Source: Buddleja alternifolia
Lineage: Eukaryota; Streptophyta; Magnoliopsida; Lamiales; Scrophulariaceae
Direction of reading: 5' to 3'
Assembly: GCA_019426215.1 (NCBI GenBank)
Contig: CM033394.1
Location: forward strand, 14,156,195 to 14,220,194
DNA: 64,000 nucleotides
Part shown: positions 34,793 through 46,903 of the stretch, in pieces
Position numbering within the stretch: position 1 is the first letter of the stretch
How the letters are laid out: each line of letters starts with the position of its first letter
The notes under the pieces: generated by a model
The model's database searches: none
Told to the model about the DNA's origin: nothing
Seen by the model: only the letters and a program-made list of their open reading frames with translations
Program-made: the position numbers and the translations under genes

Positions 34793-36140
34793 TTGATCGA
34801 AGTTTTGCATGCCTATAAGGATTGTTTTGCCTGGGCTTATCACGAGATGCTGGGAATAGATATGTCCGTAGCTAAGCACGAATTCCCAATAAAACCTGGA
34901 TTTAGACTAATAATTCAGGCTCCAAGAAGGTTGTCACCTGACTTAATGGGTGCAATCAAAGAGGAAATCGAAAAATTGGTTGAAGCTAAGTTCATTAGAC
35001 CAACTAGATACGTAGAATGGTTGGCAAATACAGTTCCACTTATTAAAAAAAGGGCAAGGTTCGGGTGTGTATGGATTTTAGGCACTTAAACAAAGCTACA
35101 CCAAAAGTCAATATCCAATGCCAATGGCTGACATTTTAATTGATGCACTAGCTCGATTTCAATATATGTCTTTTATGGACGGGTACTCGGGCTATTACCA
35201 ACTAAAAATAGCCGAGGATGATAGGAACAAGACAGCGTTTTGATGTCCAGGTGCTATAGGTATGTTCGAATGGATAGTAATGCCCTTTGGTCTAAAGAAC
35301 GCTGGAGCCACTTATCAGAGGACCATGAACTATATGTTTCATGATCTCATTGGGAAGTCAATGGAGATTTACATTGATGCCATCGTGATCAAAGCACAAA
35401 CTCATCAGAAGCATGTCAAGTTGTTGATCGAGGCCTTCGAACAAATGAGGCGTTTTAATCTAAAAATGAACCCTTTAAAATGCGCCTTTGGAGTAAAAGC
35501 CGGGAACTTTTTGGGTTTCCTAATTCATAATCGAGGAATTGAAGTGGATCGAAATAAGTCCAAAGCAATTTTAAAAGCAAAACCTTCTACGAACAAAAAG
35601 GAGTTCCAACATTTTTTGGGACAGGTAAACTTTCTGCGAAGATTTATATGAAACTTGGCAGGAAGAACGAAAGCATTCTCCCCACTTTTGCGATTAAGAA
35701 AAGGAGAAAATTTTGCCTGGAGAAAAGAGCAGCAAGAAGCTTTCGAGGCAATAAAACGATACCTCACTCAACCGCCAGTTTTAATCCCTCCTCGAAAAGG
35801 AAAAAAGCTAAGACTGTACATATCCACGGCGGATTGCTCGATTGGATGTCTCTTAGTTCAAGAAAATGATAGAGGATTCGAACAAGCCATTTTTTACTTA
35901 AGTAGGCTATTGAACGATGCCGAGAAAAGATATTCGTCTATTGAAAAGTGCTGCCTTAGTCTATATTTCGCATCTGTTAAATTAAGACATTATTTCTTCG
36001 CATATATCATAGACATTGTATCCCTAACAGATGTGATCAAGTTCATGATGAACCAACCTTTGGTAAGAGGTTGCCTAAGTAAATGGAGTCTAAGTTACTC
36101 CAATTCGATTAAAATTATGTGCCCTAGAAAGCTATAAAAG
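34793..36140 (+). pseudogene. Tat reverse transcriptase and first RNase H
   Basis: RT motifs in order: FAWAYHEMLGID, EIEKLVEAKFIRP, VCMDFRHLNKATPK (after a frame change near 35065), FMDGYSGYYQ, MPFGLKNAGATYQR, and the active-site box YIDAIVI at about 35370. RT normally has Y-I-D-D there, so the second aspartate is replaced by alanine. RNase H follows (FAWRKEQQEAFEAIKRYL, LYISTADCSIG, YSSIEKCCL, 35700-36000). A stop near 35241 and one at 35649 interrupt. The enzyme would copy element RNA into DNA; this copy cannot. Confidence 0.9.
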
Positions 36141-36223
36141 GACAAACATTGGTTGATTTCCTGGCTGACCCTCCTTCAAAAACTGATACACTTGATAACC
36201 TTGAAATCCAATTTATGGACTAG

Positions 36224-36754
36224 GTGCCATGGATCCTTTATTTCGATGGTTCAAGCACGCGAGAAAATGCATGGATTAGAATATACATCGTATCTCCAAA
36301 CAAAGCAATCAAAAAAATGTACGCAAAAATCGAAGGGGAATGTACAAACAACAGAGCAGAATTCGAAGCTCTCATCTTAGGTTTGGAGGTGTTACTCTGT
36401 GATTCCCAATTAATTATAAATCAAGTGAAGGGGGTATTTAAATGTGTAAGCCCATTGGCAATAGTTTCATTTGCACGAGTGCACGAACTATTAAAAAAAT
36501 TTGATGTCGTTAAAATTACCTATGTGTCAAGAGAAAATAATCAAATAGCAAACGATTTGGCTCAATTAGCATCAGAATACAAATTGCACTCGACTTTGCT
36601 CAAATCGGTAATCCAGCTCGAACCGAGAACGGTATTACCTTTCGAACAGAGACATATATTGGTTAACAAAATAGACATTATGAAAGAGAGAGACGATTGG
36701 CAGCGCGAAATTGTTGAATATCATAAAAATATCCAGCAAAGGGAGGATTCTTGA
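36224..36754 (+). pseudogene. Tat second (archaeal-type) RNase H
   Basis: A 176-codon stretch beginning PWILYFDGSST holds the RNase H acidic positions: D in YFDGS, E in NRAEFEALILGL, and D in CDSQLIINQVKG. It follows the first RNase H and precedes integrase. This additional domain is the hallmark of the Tat lineage. The stretch is open but belongs to a broken polyprotein. Confidence 0.82.
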
Positions 36755-38014
36755 ATAAATTCAAATTAACGGCGCATCATTATTTTTATGATGAACAAGA
36801 ACTGTTCAGAAAAGATTCACATGGAGTTTTACTAAAGTGTCTTGATCTAGAAGATGCCATGATCATCATGGCGGAGACACACGAAGGTATATGTGGGGCC
36901 CATCAAGCAGGGTAGAAAATGAGATGGTTAATACACAAATACGGGTATTATTGGCCAACAATTTTAAGAGATTGCATAAATTATGCCAAAGGATGCAGGC
37001 AATGCCAAAGGTTTGGCAAAATATAAAGGCAGCCTGCAGCCAAATTGAATTCAATAATCAAGCCCTAGCCATTTTGAGGATGGGCCATGTATATCATTGG
37101 CGAAATCAAACCTGCTTCTTCTAAAAAACATAGCTATATCTTAGTAGCGACAGATTATTTCACAAAATGGATCGAGGCTAAGGCTTTCAAGAGCATCAAT
37201 TCAAAACAAGTAATGGAGTTCATTAAAGAAAACATAATTACCAGATTTGGGATCCCTGAATCTATAACATTTGATCAGGCCAGAATCTTTAACAGTACTG
37301 AGATGCTCGAATTCTTAAATCAATTTGGAATCAAGTTATTAAATTCAACACCATATTATGCCCAGGCAAATGGGCAGGCCGAATCATCAAATAAATTGAT
37401 TAAAGGTTGTATTTCAAAAATGATAGGGAATAACCCCAGGAATTGGCACGAACTGCTAATTGATACGTTATGGGCTTTAAGAACGACCAAAAAGGATAGT
37501 TTGGGAATAGCTCCGTTTCAACTGGTCTATGGGCATGAAGCTGTTGTTCTTATGGAAATCAGTATAAAATCGAGAAGAATTTGCGAACAAATGCATCTTA
37601 CAACGGAAGAATATGTCGAAAATATGAACATCGAAAAATTAGATCATGAGATGGTACAGATAATGGCTTTGCAGAAAATTGAACTTCAGAAGAAAAGGGC
37701 TGAAAAAAGCTATAATAAAAAAAGTAAAAGCAAGGTCTTTCGTAAAAAGAGACTTAGTTTGGAAAATGATCTTACCGGAAGGGTCAAAAGATCATTTTTA
37801 TGGGAAGTGGTCGCCTAAATGGGAAGGACCATTCTGGATTTAAAATGAGTTGCCAGGAAACTCATTTAAACTTAGATATTTAAATGGGGTTGAATATGGC
37901 AGAGCGATGAACGCAAAGTATTTAAAGAAATACTCACCAAGTATATGGAAAGAAAATGAAACTATTATATTCGAAAGATTACCCGAGACGGGCAAAAATT
38001 TCTTACAACTAAAG
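36755..38014 (+). pseudogene. Tat integrase, broken
   Basis: The HHCC zinc finger spans about 36860-37010 (THEGICGAHQAG, a TAG stop, then CINYAKGCRQCQ). The catalytic core is 37110-37560: D in LVATDYFTKW, D in ITFDQARIFN (normally TDNG), and E in GQAESSNKLIK. The domain continues to a decayed end near 38014 (LRYLNGVEYGRAMNAKYLKKY), where the GPF-type C-terminal motif is interrupted by a stop (WEGPFWI). The catalytic residues remain, but frame and stop lesions separate the finger from the core. Confidence 0.88.
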
Positions 38015-38048
38015 TAAGAAATGTTATAAGTACATCACTCGAAAATAT

Positions 38049-39012
38049 CTAAGACTTAATAAAATACAAAGAGTTAGCTAATACATCTAGGGCGGAATCG
38101 AAAGTGTCTCTTTCTAGCAAAGCGGGTTTGATTACTTCTTCGAGCTCGTAGGTCAACCTGGTTATCTGATCATTCAAAGCTGATAAGTCTTTTTCGACTT
38201 GGTCAACTGAATTGGCCAAGCGATCCCTTTTGATTTGAAGATTGGCGATCTGGGAATCTAGTACAGTAATTGGAGCCAAGTAATCCGCTCGAGAATTCTC
38301 TAGAACAGTGACCTAGCTATGAAGTTGATCCATTTGCTGGGCATAGCCAGAAGGCACCTTTCCTTCGAAAGGATTAATGCCTTGATCAATAAAGGCATGA
38401 AGGTTGGAAAAACTATTCTTGAACACTTCGCGTGCCGTTCGAAACATAGGCAACCACTGATCAGCCATCCTCGAAGCTGTCTCATCGAGAGGAAAATGGA
38501 GCTCTTTTAGCAATCGAGAATCAGTAAGCCTATGCCTTATATCATGAAGGGCTTCGTGTAAAGCAACTTGAGAAAATGTCACCGGAGCTGCACCCCCTGA
38601 AGATGAACCCACGAAATCAAACAAAGAACTTAAGAAGATAACGAAATACCATACATATAATAAACAGACGCATACCTTCGGATGGGGCAACAATAGCCAT
38701 AGAGCTTGAAGGACCAGGGTCCAGAGCTGGTCCGGGAAGATTAGTCGAAGGAGGAGCATCCTCAACTTCTTCTATTCGAACTGAAGAGGACGCAGGGGAA
38801 GAGCCAAGAGTAGGTTGGAATTCAACGGCAAGATTAGTGCCAATGTGGTGGAGAATGGATGAATCCACAATGATAGTAGACATTCCTGTCGCGGTGTCAA
38901 AGGAAAACCTCACTGAGGATGGCAAGCGAGGAATGCCCAAGTTTTCAAGAAGGGAAGACCCTATGCTTAAGTTTTCGAGAAGGGAAGGCCATGAAAAGAA
39001 TTTTTCATGAAT
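38049..39012 (-). pseudogene. Antisense gene of the Tat element, 3' exons
   Basis: Minus-strand exon-like open segments lie beyond integrase: about 39010-38690 (SLLENLGIPRLPSSVRFSFD, ILHHIGTNLAVEFQP), 38600-38303 (VALHEALHDIRHRLTDSRLL, ADQWLPMFRTAREVFKNSF) and 38280-38049 (LDSQIANLQIKRDRLANSVD, a coiled coil). GT-AG-like borders separate them, and one stop is present near 38312. The ORF pairs with 41772-42976 across the nested MULE-like element. Antisense ORFs in this place are reported for Tat elements; their function is unknown. Confidence 0.65.
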
Positions 39013-39327
39013 ATATATATATAGGGAAAATTGCAAAATATACCCCTGTGAAATACGAAACCTGCATGAAACCTACCTGTACTATAAAAATAGCCTAATA
39101 TACCCCTGTGTTTTTGAAAACCCTGCAAGAAAACGCCCGTCCGTTAGGAACTAAAGGAAAGTAGCTTGCATGCGCGATTTGTGCGAAGTGGGACGTATTT
39201 TAGTGTTTTTAAAAGTTAAAATGGAAGTATAATTGACTAAAATACCCTTTTCCTATTTTCCTTTTTCTTTTTTCTCTTTTCTCTTTTTTCTTTTCCCTTT
39301 TTCTTTCTTTTTTCTTTTCTCCCTCAC

Positions 39328-40882
39328 TGTTGGTCCCAAGTGGCATACGAAAGGGTCTAGAAGGAGGGGGGGGGGGGGGTTGAATAGACCCTGAAGTCTT
39401 TTTCGACTTCAAAAAGTTTCGTATTAAAATGGTTTTGGACGCTTGAAATGTAGACGCTTGACTAAGCGTTTACTTGAAATATAGACGCTTAGGCTAAGCG
39501 TACAATGAAGACTGTGTTTAGAAAGTTAACTTAGACTTCAAGATTTGAATACTTTAACCAAGTAGGTTTAAGCGTTCAGTTCTTTAATCAGTGTTAGCAC
39601 AGCGGAATAATTTTAAAGTCTTTTCTTTTGGAAATCTTTAGCGTCACAAGTTGTTTCTTAGTTGAATAGCTTTGATTGTGTTTTACTTAATCAATTTATG
39701 CAATGATGTGAAAAATAAGAGAATTGACTGTAAAGTAAATGACACAATATTTGTAAGGTTCGTTGGATGGTGTAATCCCAACTACGTCCTTCTTCTCCTT
39801 GAACACTTGGAGGCAATCCACTAAAAGGATTCTCAAAGAATCACACAGAATCTTCTACAAATTAAGGAGAGATGGATGTCGATGACTTGAGCTCCTTGAT
39901 CACACAGATTTCTGCTCCAAATCACTTCAACTCCCTTGTTTCTTTCACCCAGAAATACTGCAAGTATCCAACTTTGACTTCACACAGATCGCGAGGCTTG
40001 GATGGGGTTTTCTAAATGATTTGTTTGATTTTGATGAAGTTCAAACAATTAGGAATATCTCAGTAGTAATGTGGTTTTCTCTGAAAAGAATGTTTGAGAT
40101 ATTGGTTGGCTGTCTTAGGAATTGAAGAAAAACAAAGAGAATGTTTTCTTGAATATTCTGGCTTTTCTGAGAGTTTAAGGAATGAGACTTCAATGCAACA
40201 ACAATTTGGCTTGGAAATCAATTGTGTATATTTGGCTTGTTGTTAAAGTCCTATTTATAGACATTTTTGGAGAAAGTGTCTGTTTGACACATGCACGAGC
40301 GCGTGTCTCTCACTTCTGCGAGTGAACAACTTTTGTACTTTTTCTTGAAAATATGCTGCACAAATTTGGTGCTGCAGTCTATGAAAGGTTGACAGTCCAA
40401 TAGGGTGGCTTCTCCGTACGTCTGAAAGTGATTATCACATTTAATGCTCTTATCAGCATTTAATGCATTTGAATTAAATGCCCGTTGGCACTTAATGCAT
40501 TGAGAATATTTGCATTAAACTCCTTCTGGACTTCGAAATAAATTCAAGTAAAATCAGTCATTGATAGACGCTTGTTCATCCTTGAATCACTTCTATCCTA
40601 TAAGGTGACGCTTGATGTAGCTGGTCATTCTAGACGCTTGGAAACTTCATCTTTATTCAGACTTCAGGCGCTTTAGTCTTCAACCTTTACTTCTGATAAA
40701 CTCACTCAGAACATATCAGACGCTCAGTCTAAGACAACTTAACCTAACAATCTACAATAAAAATAAAACAAAGCCTATTACAAATCTAAGGCTTCAAAGC
40801 TAAGAACAAACTTACATATTTTGGGGTCTAACAAAAAGTTCTAATTGTCATCATCAAAACATCTAACATGAAATTTCTAACA
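39328..40882 (-). mobile_element. Solo LTR (copia type), 5-bp TSD CTCAC
   Basis: It starts TGTTGGTCCC and ends TTTCTAACA, flanked by CTCAC at 39323-39327 and 40883-40887. It is 1555 bp with no internal domain, as left by recombination between two LTRs. Read on the minus strand it starts TGTTAGAAATTTC and has TTTTGATGATGACAATTAG, which resembles SIRE/Maximus-type copia LTRs. A G-homopolymer lies at 39366-39379. Confidence 0.85.
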
Positions 40883-40887
40883 CTCAC

Positions 40888-41769
40888 TCTTTTCTTTTTC
40901 CTCTTTTCCTTTTCTTTCCTTTTATTTTCTTTTTTCTTTCCTTCATTTTCCCCGTCTCTGCAGCAACCCCCCAACCCACTTCAAGTCACACCACCGATGT
41001 GCACCACCAACCTGCAATGGGCCGCCATCGACACTACCCCCGCACATGACCCACCACCCCGCCGCCGCTTGCTCTCACTCCAGATTTACCACCACCGCCA
41101 CTATCAAATCACACAACCACCACAGCCGCCGTCAAATCAGCGCGCCTCTTCAATTCGCACTCCAGTTTACCCCCTTCCTCAACGTCCACCAATTCCCCCT
41201 ATATATACACACACATCTCGAGAGAGATAAAATCCGAAGACATGGAGAGAGAAAACTAGGGTTTTTGCAGATTTTTCTGAACTTTTATGATTTTTTGAAT
41301 TTTTATTCTACTTTTTTTCTTAATTTTTCTGAAATTAATTTTGATTTTCAGGTATTTTTCCCTTGAAATTTTAGATTTTTCTGAATTGTTTATATTTTTG
41401 ATGAATTTTAGATTCTTCAGATAATTTTTTTAATCTTTTTTTGGGGAAAATAGAATAACATAAAGCTTAATTAAATCTTTTTTTCTAATTTTCTCTTGAA
41501 ATTTCCTGATTTTTCTTGTTATTTCAGATTTTTTTGAATTAAGTAAAAAACATAATGAACAAAACATTTAATGATTGGCAATAAAAAATATAAAATTGAG
41601 GAGTATAACGGTCAAACTGTACAAAATATTAGCGCCGTTATCATATCCTAACGGAAAGGGAGAGTGTGCAAACTACAAGATAACAAAGGGGTATATTAGG
41701 CTATTTTTTTAACACAGGTGCGTTTCGTGCAGATTTCATGTTTCACAGGGGTATGTTATGCAATTTTCC
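40888..41769. other. Remainder of MULE-like element
   Basis: A pyrimidine-rich start, a CAC/CCG-rich part (40970-41210) ending in a TATATATACACACACA run, then AT-rich sequence. The open frame at 40868-41230 is proline/histidine low complexity and crosses the solo-LTR border, so I do not call it a gene. Confidence 0.55.
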
Positions 41770-41771
41770 CA

Positions 41772-42976
41772 TATATATGAATATTGAGCTCCTCTTGAAG
41801 ATGTAAACGTACAAGTGCTACAAGAATTTACCTGACGAAGAAGCTCTCGAAGGGCCAGGGGCGGTACTGATGATAACTTCTGTAGCAGTGTCCAATCGAA
41901 GTAAACCTTCTTGAGTGGGAGAGAAGGTTGAAGTGTTAGTAGGAGGGACTGCAACAAAGATGCACCAACTTCTATATTACATAAAGAAACCTCATAATAA
42001 TTTTGTAAAGAAATATAAAAACAAAATATATACCTTCGGGGTTGCTCGTTTCAAGGTCTCCCTCGATTGACACTTGCTGAGTTTCAGATAACAATCCGGG
42101 CAAAGCCTCCTCAAGATTGGTCTCGGGGGTGCCCATACTGTCAGCCTCAGCGACTGATGTTCCGGCTTCAAAAACAGCAGCTCCACTCGAAGAGCCTATA
42201 TAAAGAAAATACGCAAGTATGAATAACTTTCGAATGAAAAGTAAATCAATGAGGTAAAAAATTATCATAAATTAGAAGTTACTTGAGGCTCCGAGAGACC
42301 CTTGCAAACGGGAACGCTTTCTACTTCTTGGTTGAAGAGCGTATGGGTCTATGTCATCCTCTTTATCTTCATTTTCACCAAGTATTCGAGGAGCCTCTTC
42401 TCGGAGAGTTCAAGCCAAGGGTTCTCGAATGATGATTGCACTTCGTTTTCGAGAAACGGGAGATGGAATGTCAGGGAGCTCGGATGCAGTAGATGATACT
42501 CGAAGAGCTTGGGATAGTGCGACAGCTTCTTGAACTTGGGGGTCATCCCGCTCGAACCTCCAGTCCGAAGTCAGGGTGTACAGGATGATGTAGTCATTGT
42601 CCTGCAGGAGAGAGGTGAGAATTTAATTCGAAGAGTATTGGAATTGAGGAAAATTCGAAAAGGCATATAGTTACCTCATTCGATAAAAGGCTCGAGAGTT
42701 GAGCCATGTTCACTGTACCAGCATAGAGCCTGGTAATATCGGTGATTTGCTTTCGGATAATCTATCTCGAGTAAAGACAACATTCCAGAAGTCCACAAAG
42801 CATGCCTCTACTTGAAGGACTCTACAGAAAATTGGGACAAAACAAGGAAGAACCTGGCAGGAGACTTGATTTTGAATTAGAGCTTCAGCCTTAGCCCTTT
42901 GATTATTAGTGAGTACATAAAAAATTGATAAAACATGTGAAAGCATGAAAAATAAAAATAAATTAGTTTTAGACAT
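41772..42976 (-). pseudogene. Antisense gene of the Tat element, 5' exons
   Basis: Exon-like minus-strand segments: about 42900-42670; 42606-42285 (DNDYIILYTLTSDWRFERDD, SSTASELPDIPSPVSRKRSA, one TAG); 42197-42034 (GSSSGAAVFEAG, TNLEEALPGLLSETQQ); and 41960-41830 (TFSPTQEGLLRLDTATEVII). Splice-like GT-AG signals lie between them and the phases look compatible with the 3' exons at 38049-39012. The protein is Ser/Pro/Glu-rich with a basic patch. I do not recognise a domain with certainty. Confidence 0.55.
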
Positions 42977-43338
42977 TAATTAGTGATTGTTTATTATTAT
43001 ATTTTTATTTTTTATGTATACATGTAAATATATTTAGTATACTTGTATGTTAGCAAGTTTATTTTTATATTGTGCATCTCAATGAATGCACAATAAATAT
43101 TTCCCCCCCAAAATCAGCAAAAGCTCCAATTTTGCTTCCAAAATTCGAGAAATCCCCAAATTGGTTGTGAAATCCACAATTTTTAGAATTTTTCATTCCA
43201 GAGGACCAAAATTGTCACTTTGAGGACTGAAATTGCCACAAAATTGAAAAATATAGTTGGAAAAGATATTTTCCCAAAGTTGCCACACCCCTAATATATA
43301 GGACCAAAATTGCAATTTTTTTATACATATTATATATA
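42977..43338. other. Unassigned AT-rich stretch
   Basis: No gene seen. It contains repeated CCAAAATTG/CAATTTT motifs in both orientations and a C-homopolymer near 43102-43109. It may be the eroded end of the Tat element or another small element. Confidence 0.45.
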
Positions 43339-43854
43339 GGGATTATTATATTAGAGGTCCTGAGGTATTGCCAAATTACAAAAAACATCCTTTAGTTCAA
43401 TAAATTACTTTTAACATCTAAGCCATTTATTCCATCTAACATTTGGCACCTTCCGTTAGGGTTTCAGTAAGGCATCGTTAAATTTTTCGATGAATTTTTG
43501 AAAATTCCCCCGATTTTTTCTAGACCTGGAAATCCCACTTTATTTGGAGAATTATACCCTTTTGGTATTATTTTGTAATGTTTTATAAAAGTATAGATGT
43601 TATATGTAATGTTTGTGTAAAGTATACAAATAATTATTTATATTAAAAATGAATATGTAATAGTTTAATTATGTGTAAAATATCATTTTGATCTTTTAAT
43701 TAAATTAATATATAATAGTTTATATAATTTAAAAAATTAATATTTTAAATTAATTTGTCAAATTTAAAAATTGTATTTTAATAAACTTAATTTCTTAAAT
43801 AAATTATTTATTAATGTATTATATAAATTAAATAAAAAAGAAAAGGAAAAAGAA

Positions 43855-44062
43855 AGAGAAAGGGGGGTGGGGTGGGGTGGGGAACAATCATCGTCTTCTC
43901 CATCCCACCCTTCATCGCCACCCCACCGTCACACACACACACACAAAATTACACACAGACACATACACTGTTACACGCACACACACATAGTTGCGCGCGC
44001 ACACACACATTCACACAAGCAATTTCTAAGATAAAACACTTACATATGTATACATATATATA
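43855..44062. repeat. G-rich, CA and TA simple repeats
   Basis: GGGGTGGGGTGGGG at about 43862-43880, then CACA-rich runs (43929-44020) and a (TA)n stretch just left of the solo LTR. Short open frames here are low-complexity histidine/threonine strings. Confidence 0.8.
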
Positions 44063-44068
44063 TATAAG

Positions 44069-46226
44069 TGTTGGGATCGACGGTACAACCCCCGAAGATT
44101 CCAGGGCAGCGGAAGGTATAAATTAAAAATTAAAGCGACATCCCCGAAATTAGGGCTAGGTAGACATGGTACCATCGGATTCAAAAACTATCCTAGAGAT
44201 AAGTTTTCTCGTGTTTACCTCTTGAAGACCAAAAATTAGTAACATCTTTTTAAGCAACTCCCTGCTACACCTCTCTGGATGAATTTACCTTAACGCCCCA
44301 AGTGTTGCACCTCTAAGTTTATCCATACCTTAATTCATACCCTCAATTATCTCCACCAGTGCCAGCAAGGAGAATATCGAATCTTGGCTTTGTGAGAAAT
44401 GGGTAGGAATATATTTAGTGTTTTTCGTACTCAAGACATGAGTTGGAAGAATTTCTTGTGAAAGAGGTGGAAGAGATAGAAAAAGAATAAAGACTTAAAT
44501 CCTTGTTTTTATCTTATGAAAAACTCTTGAGAGAAACTTAATTAATCGATTAGCTTAAGTAAAACAATAACACACACATATTTATATACGCACATACACG
44601 CCTACACATACACACACACTTAGTATGTGTGTTCACACTTAAAAGGAGCGTGTATATCTATATATATGTACATGTCACTTTATTTTATTTAGTTTTCTTT
44701 CTTTCTCAATCTCTCTTCCATAATCAATTGTATATCTTTCCAACCAACAAGATATTTCCATATATTTGATATCATATCAAATATATTATATCTAATCAAA
44801 TAAGATCTTTTCATATCTATAATATTTATGCTAATACATATTTATAAGATCTTTCTATATCAATTAGTTACCTAATTAATTAGAATGGATCCTATCAAAT
44901 ATATTATAAGATATTTATTAAATATACATATATACATAGACTTGGTGAACAAGATAAAATCCTCCACTAAAGTCATACACATACACGCAAAGCGTGTATT
45001 ATATATATATTTCCTCTTTCACATATTAATTAATTAGACCACTAATTAATTAACTAGTCTTTCCCAATTTAATAATCTAATATTAAATTATAAGACTAGT
45101 ATTAATTAAGATCACTTAATTAATTTATTCTGTTTCCTGATTAATTAATTCCAATTAATTAATCTCTCCATTAATTCACAAAGAATTAACTTGGCCAATA
45201 GGTACTACACTAAGTATTGTGTGTGACCCCTTAGGCTCATTAAGAAGCTAGCAATAAGTCCTTCCGTAGGCTAGATTAATCATTCATAATAATTAACTAG
45301 TCCTTGGATTAATTTCACGAATTAACCCAAGGCACTTATTGGTCATGGTTCGATGTCTAGCAACGTCGCCACGACTTCCTAGATGTTAACAATGAAAATG
45401 CAAACCTATCCAAATTTTGATCTTTGTATGAGTCGAATCCCTCTATCTTTTTTCCATCTAAGACCTAGGTGTTTGGCGACGATCGAAACCTAGTAGCCTC
45501 GAAACTATGACTATGTTGGTTCGACTAATGATCTGGTCTTCTAAGCAGGGATCACCAATCTCTCTTATAAGATAATGCTCTAGCCAGAGACTTTTCGATC
45601 AATTAGTTTCACTCAACAGCCTAGGAAATACCGAGTATTCATGACCTTGGATGAATCATCTCTGATTGAATTGTTCCACTGTACTACCAGACTATGCCCA
45701 ACATACACGCCGTATGACTCTCCTGGAGTGCACGTGCATATCAAAGCAGAGTGGGTAGTACCCTTTCCAATGACATCTCAGGTCTAAGGATTATCTCACA
45801 CTACGAAACCGAAGGACTCCAAGTTCGACAACACCAACGAGGAATCCTTGCGGAGTCGTTCAATTCCATATCAAAGTATGAATCTTCATACATGTATTGT
45901 CATACAAGCTATCGACAATGAAACACGCTGGCCTCTTAGGAGAGTGTACATGTATGAACAAGTCTTGGCGAGGCCAGTGATATCTCGCATCTCATAGCCT
46001 CTATGACTTAGAACGTGTTTTAGGATTACGGTCTTTGAGAGCATTCCATAGGTATCCCGACTGCTCCCCTAAGCATATGTAATCCATGGGATCTTTTTCT
46101 ATATTCTTCGATTAGTCGTCGATAAAGAAGCATTCCATAACAGGTTTGATATAATCTAAACGATGAGACTGACATAGTGTTAATGTGCAAGCCAACAGAT
46201 GGCTCGCCGGGCATATAACAATATCA
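44069..46226. mobile_element. Solo LTR, 5-bp TSD ATAAG
   Basis: It starts TGTTGGGATCG and ends AACAATATCA, flanked by ATAAG at 44064-44068 and 46227-46231. It is 2158 bp with no internal coding domain. Orientation and superfamily are not settled; the length and TG...CA ends fit a long-LTR copia or gypsy family. Confidence 0.82.
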
Positions 46227-46495
46227 ATAAGTACTTTTCTTTTCTTTTTTAATTTTTTATTTTAGAATTGGAGTAAATCTAGAGATGTAAAGGGCAATAT
46301 GGCAATTCAGTTTTTTTTTTAATGTATTTTTGTTTAAAACATTCTGTAAGAGCATTTACGTCTTTTGACACTTTCTATCCATTTTTAATCAATACATGAA
46401 ACTTGGGATGCTAGATATAATTTATTGAATTAGAGGATGATTTTTATAATTAGGCGATACCTTAGAACTCCAGTGTAATTATCTCATTATATATA

Positions 46496-46903
46496 TGCCT
46501 ATTTATATATATAGAATATTTTGTAATGAGAGGAGAAAAAAAAAATATTTGTCAAACTTTAGGGTGAAGAGTACTTTGGTCTGCTAAAAAAGTTATAATT
46601 TTTTGTTTATTTTGTTCTGGAAATATAAGGGCAAAAAAGTCTTTTCATCATTTTGGACGGGTAAATTGACAGGCAGCTGGATTCAGGAGAGGTCATTGTA
46701 ATTACCAATAAGTAAGGGAGAGTTTGTGTAATTACACTATAAGTTAGGGGGTCCGAGTGTAATCTTCCCTTTTTAATACCTTGATGTAGAAAGATGCACC
46801 AAGTTTATGCCCACATTTTATGCAAGTAATTGGTATTCACTATTCACGCTCGGGTCATTTCTCGTCCTCAAGACTTCTAACACATGTCCGCCCCACAGGG
46901 TTA
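46496..46903. other. Unassigned stretch between elements
   Basis: No gene. A segment near 46690-46770 (TAATTACACTATAAG, GGGGGTCCGAGTGTAA) looks like the terminal part of another small MULE-like element, but I found no inverted partner in the window. Confidence 0.4.

Larger units (their letters stand above)
39024..41770. mobile_element. Non-autonomous MULE-like element
   Basis: The ends are inverted copies: GGGAAAATTGCAAAATATAC at 39024 against the complement ending at 41770. Similarity (CCCCTGTG, TAGCCTAATATACCCC) continues for about 100 bp or more. The flanks ATATATATA and ATATATATG give a near-perfect 9-bp duplication, though simple sequence weakens this. No transposase is present. The centre contains a solo LTR (39328-40882) and pyrimidine-rich tracts on both sides of it. 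Confidence 0.8.
30300..42976 (+). mobile_element. Ty3/gypsy Tat-lineage retrotransposon, decayed
   Basis: Features are a Tat-type primer-binding site (31030), gag, RT, RNase H plus a second archaeal-type RNase H, integrase, and a long antisense gene between integrase and the lost 3' end. Two RNase H domains and antisense ORFs after pol are known marks of the Tat (Ogre-like) lineage. No 3' LTR is visible before 43000 and the left LTR start is uncertain, so both outer limits are approximate. A MULE-like element (39024-41770) is nested in the antisense region. Confidence 0.8.
43339..46485. mobile_element. Second non-autonomous MULE-like element
   Basis: GGGATTATTATATTAGAGGT at 43339 pairs with the inverted sequence ending ...AATTATCTC at 46485. 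The arms match imperfectly over about 70-100 bp (CATCCT, AATTCAATAAATTA shared). The 10-bp duplication ATTATATATA is exact (43329-43338 and 46486-46495). No transposase is present. A solo LTR of 2158 bp makes up most of it. Confidence 0.85.

Noticed and set aside
40868..41230. 120-codon Pro/His-rich ORF
   Set aside because: It starts inside the solo LTR and runs out across its border into simple-sequence DNA, so it cannot be one ancestral gene.
43771..44126. ORFs in the CA-rich segment
   Set aside because: Low-complexity histidine/threonine translation of CA and G-rich repeats, crossing a solo-LTR border.
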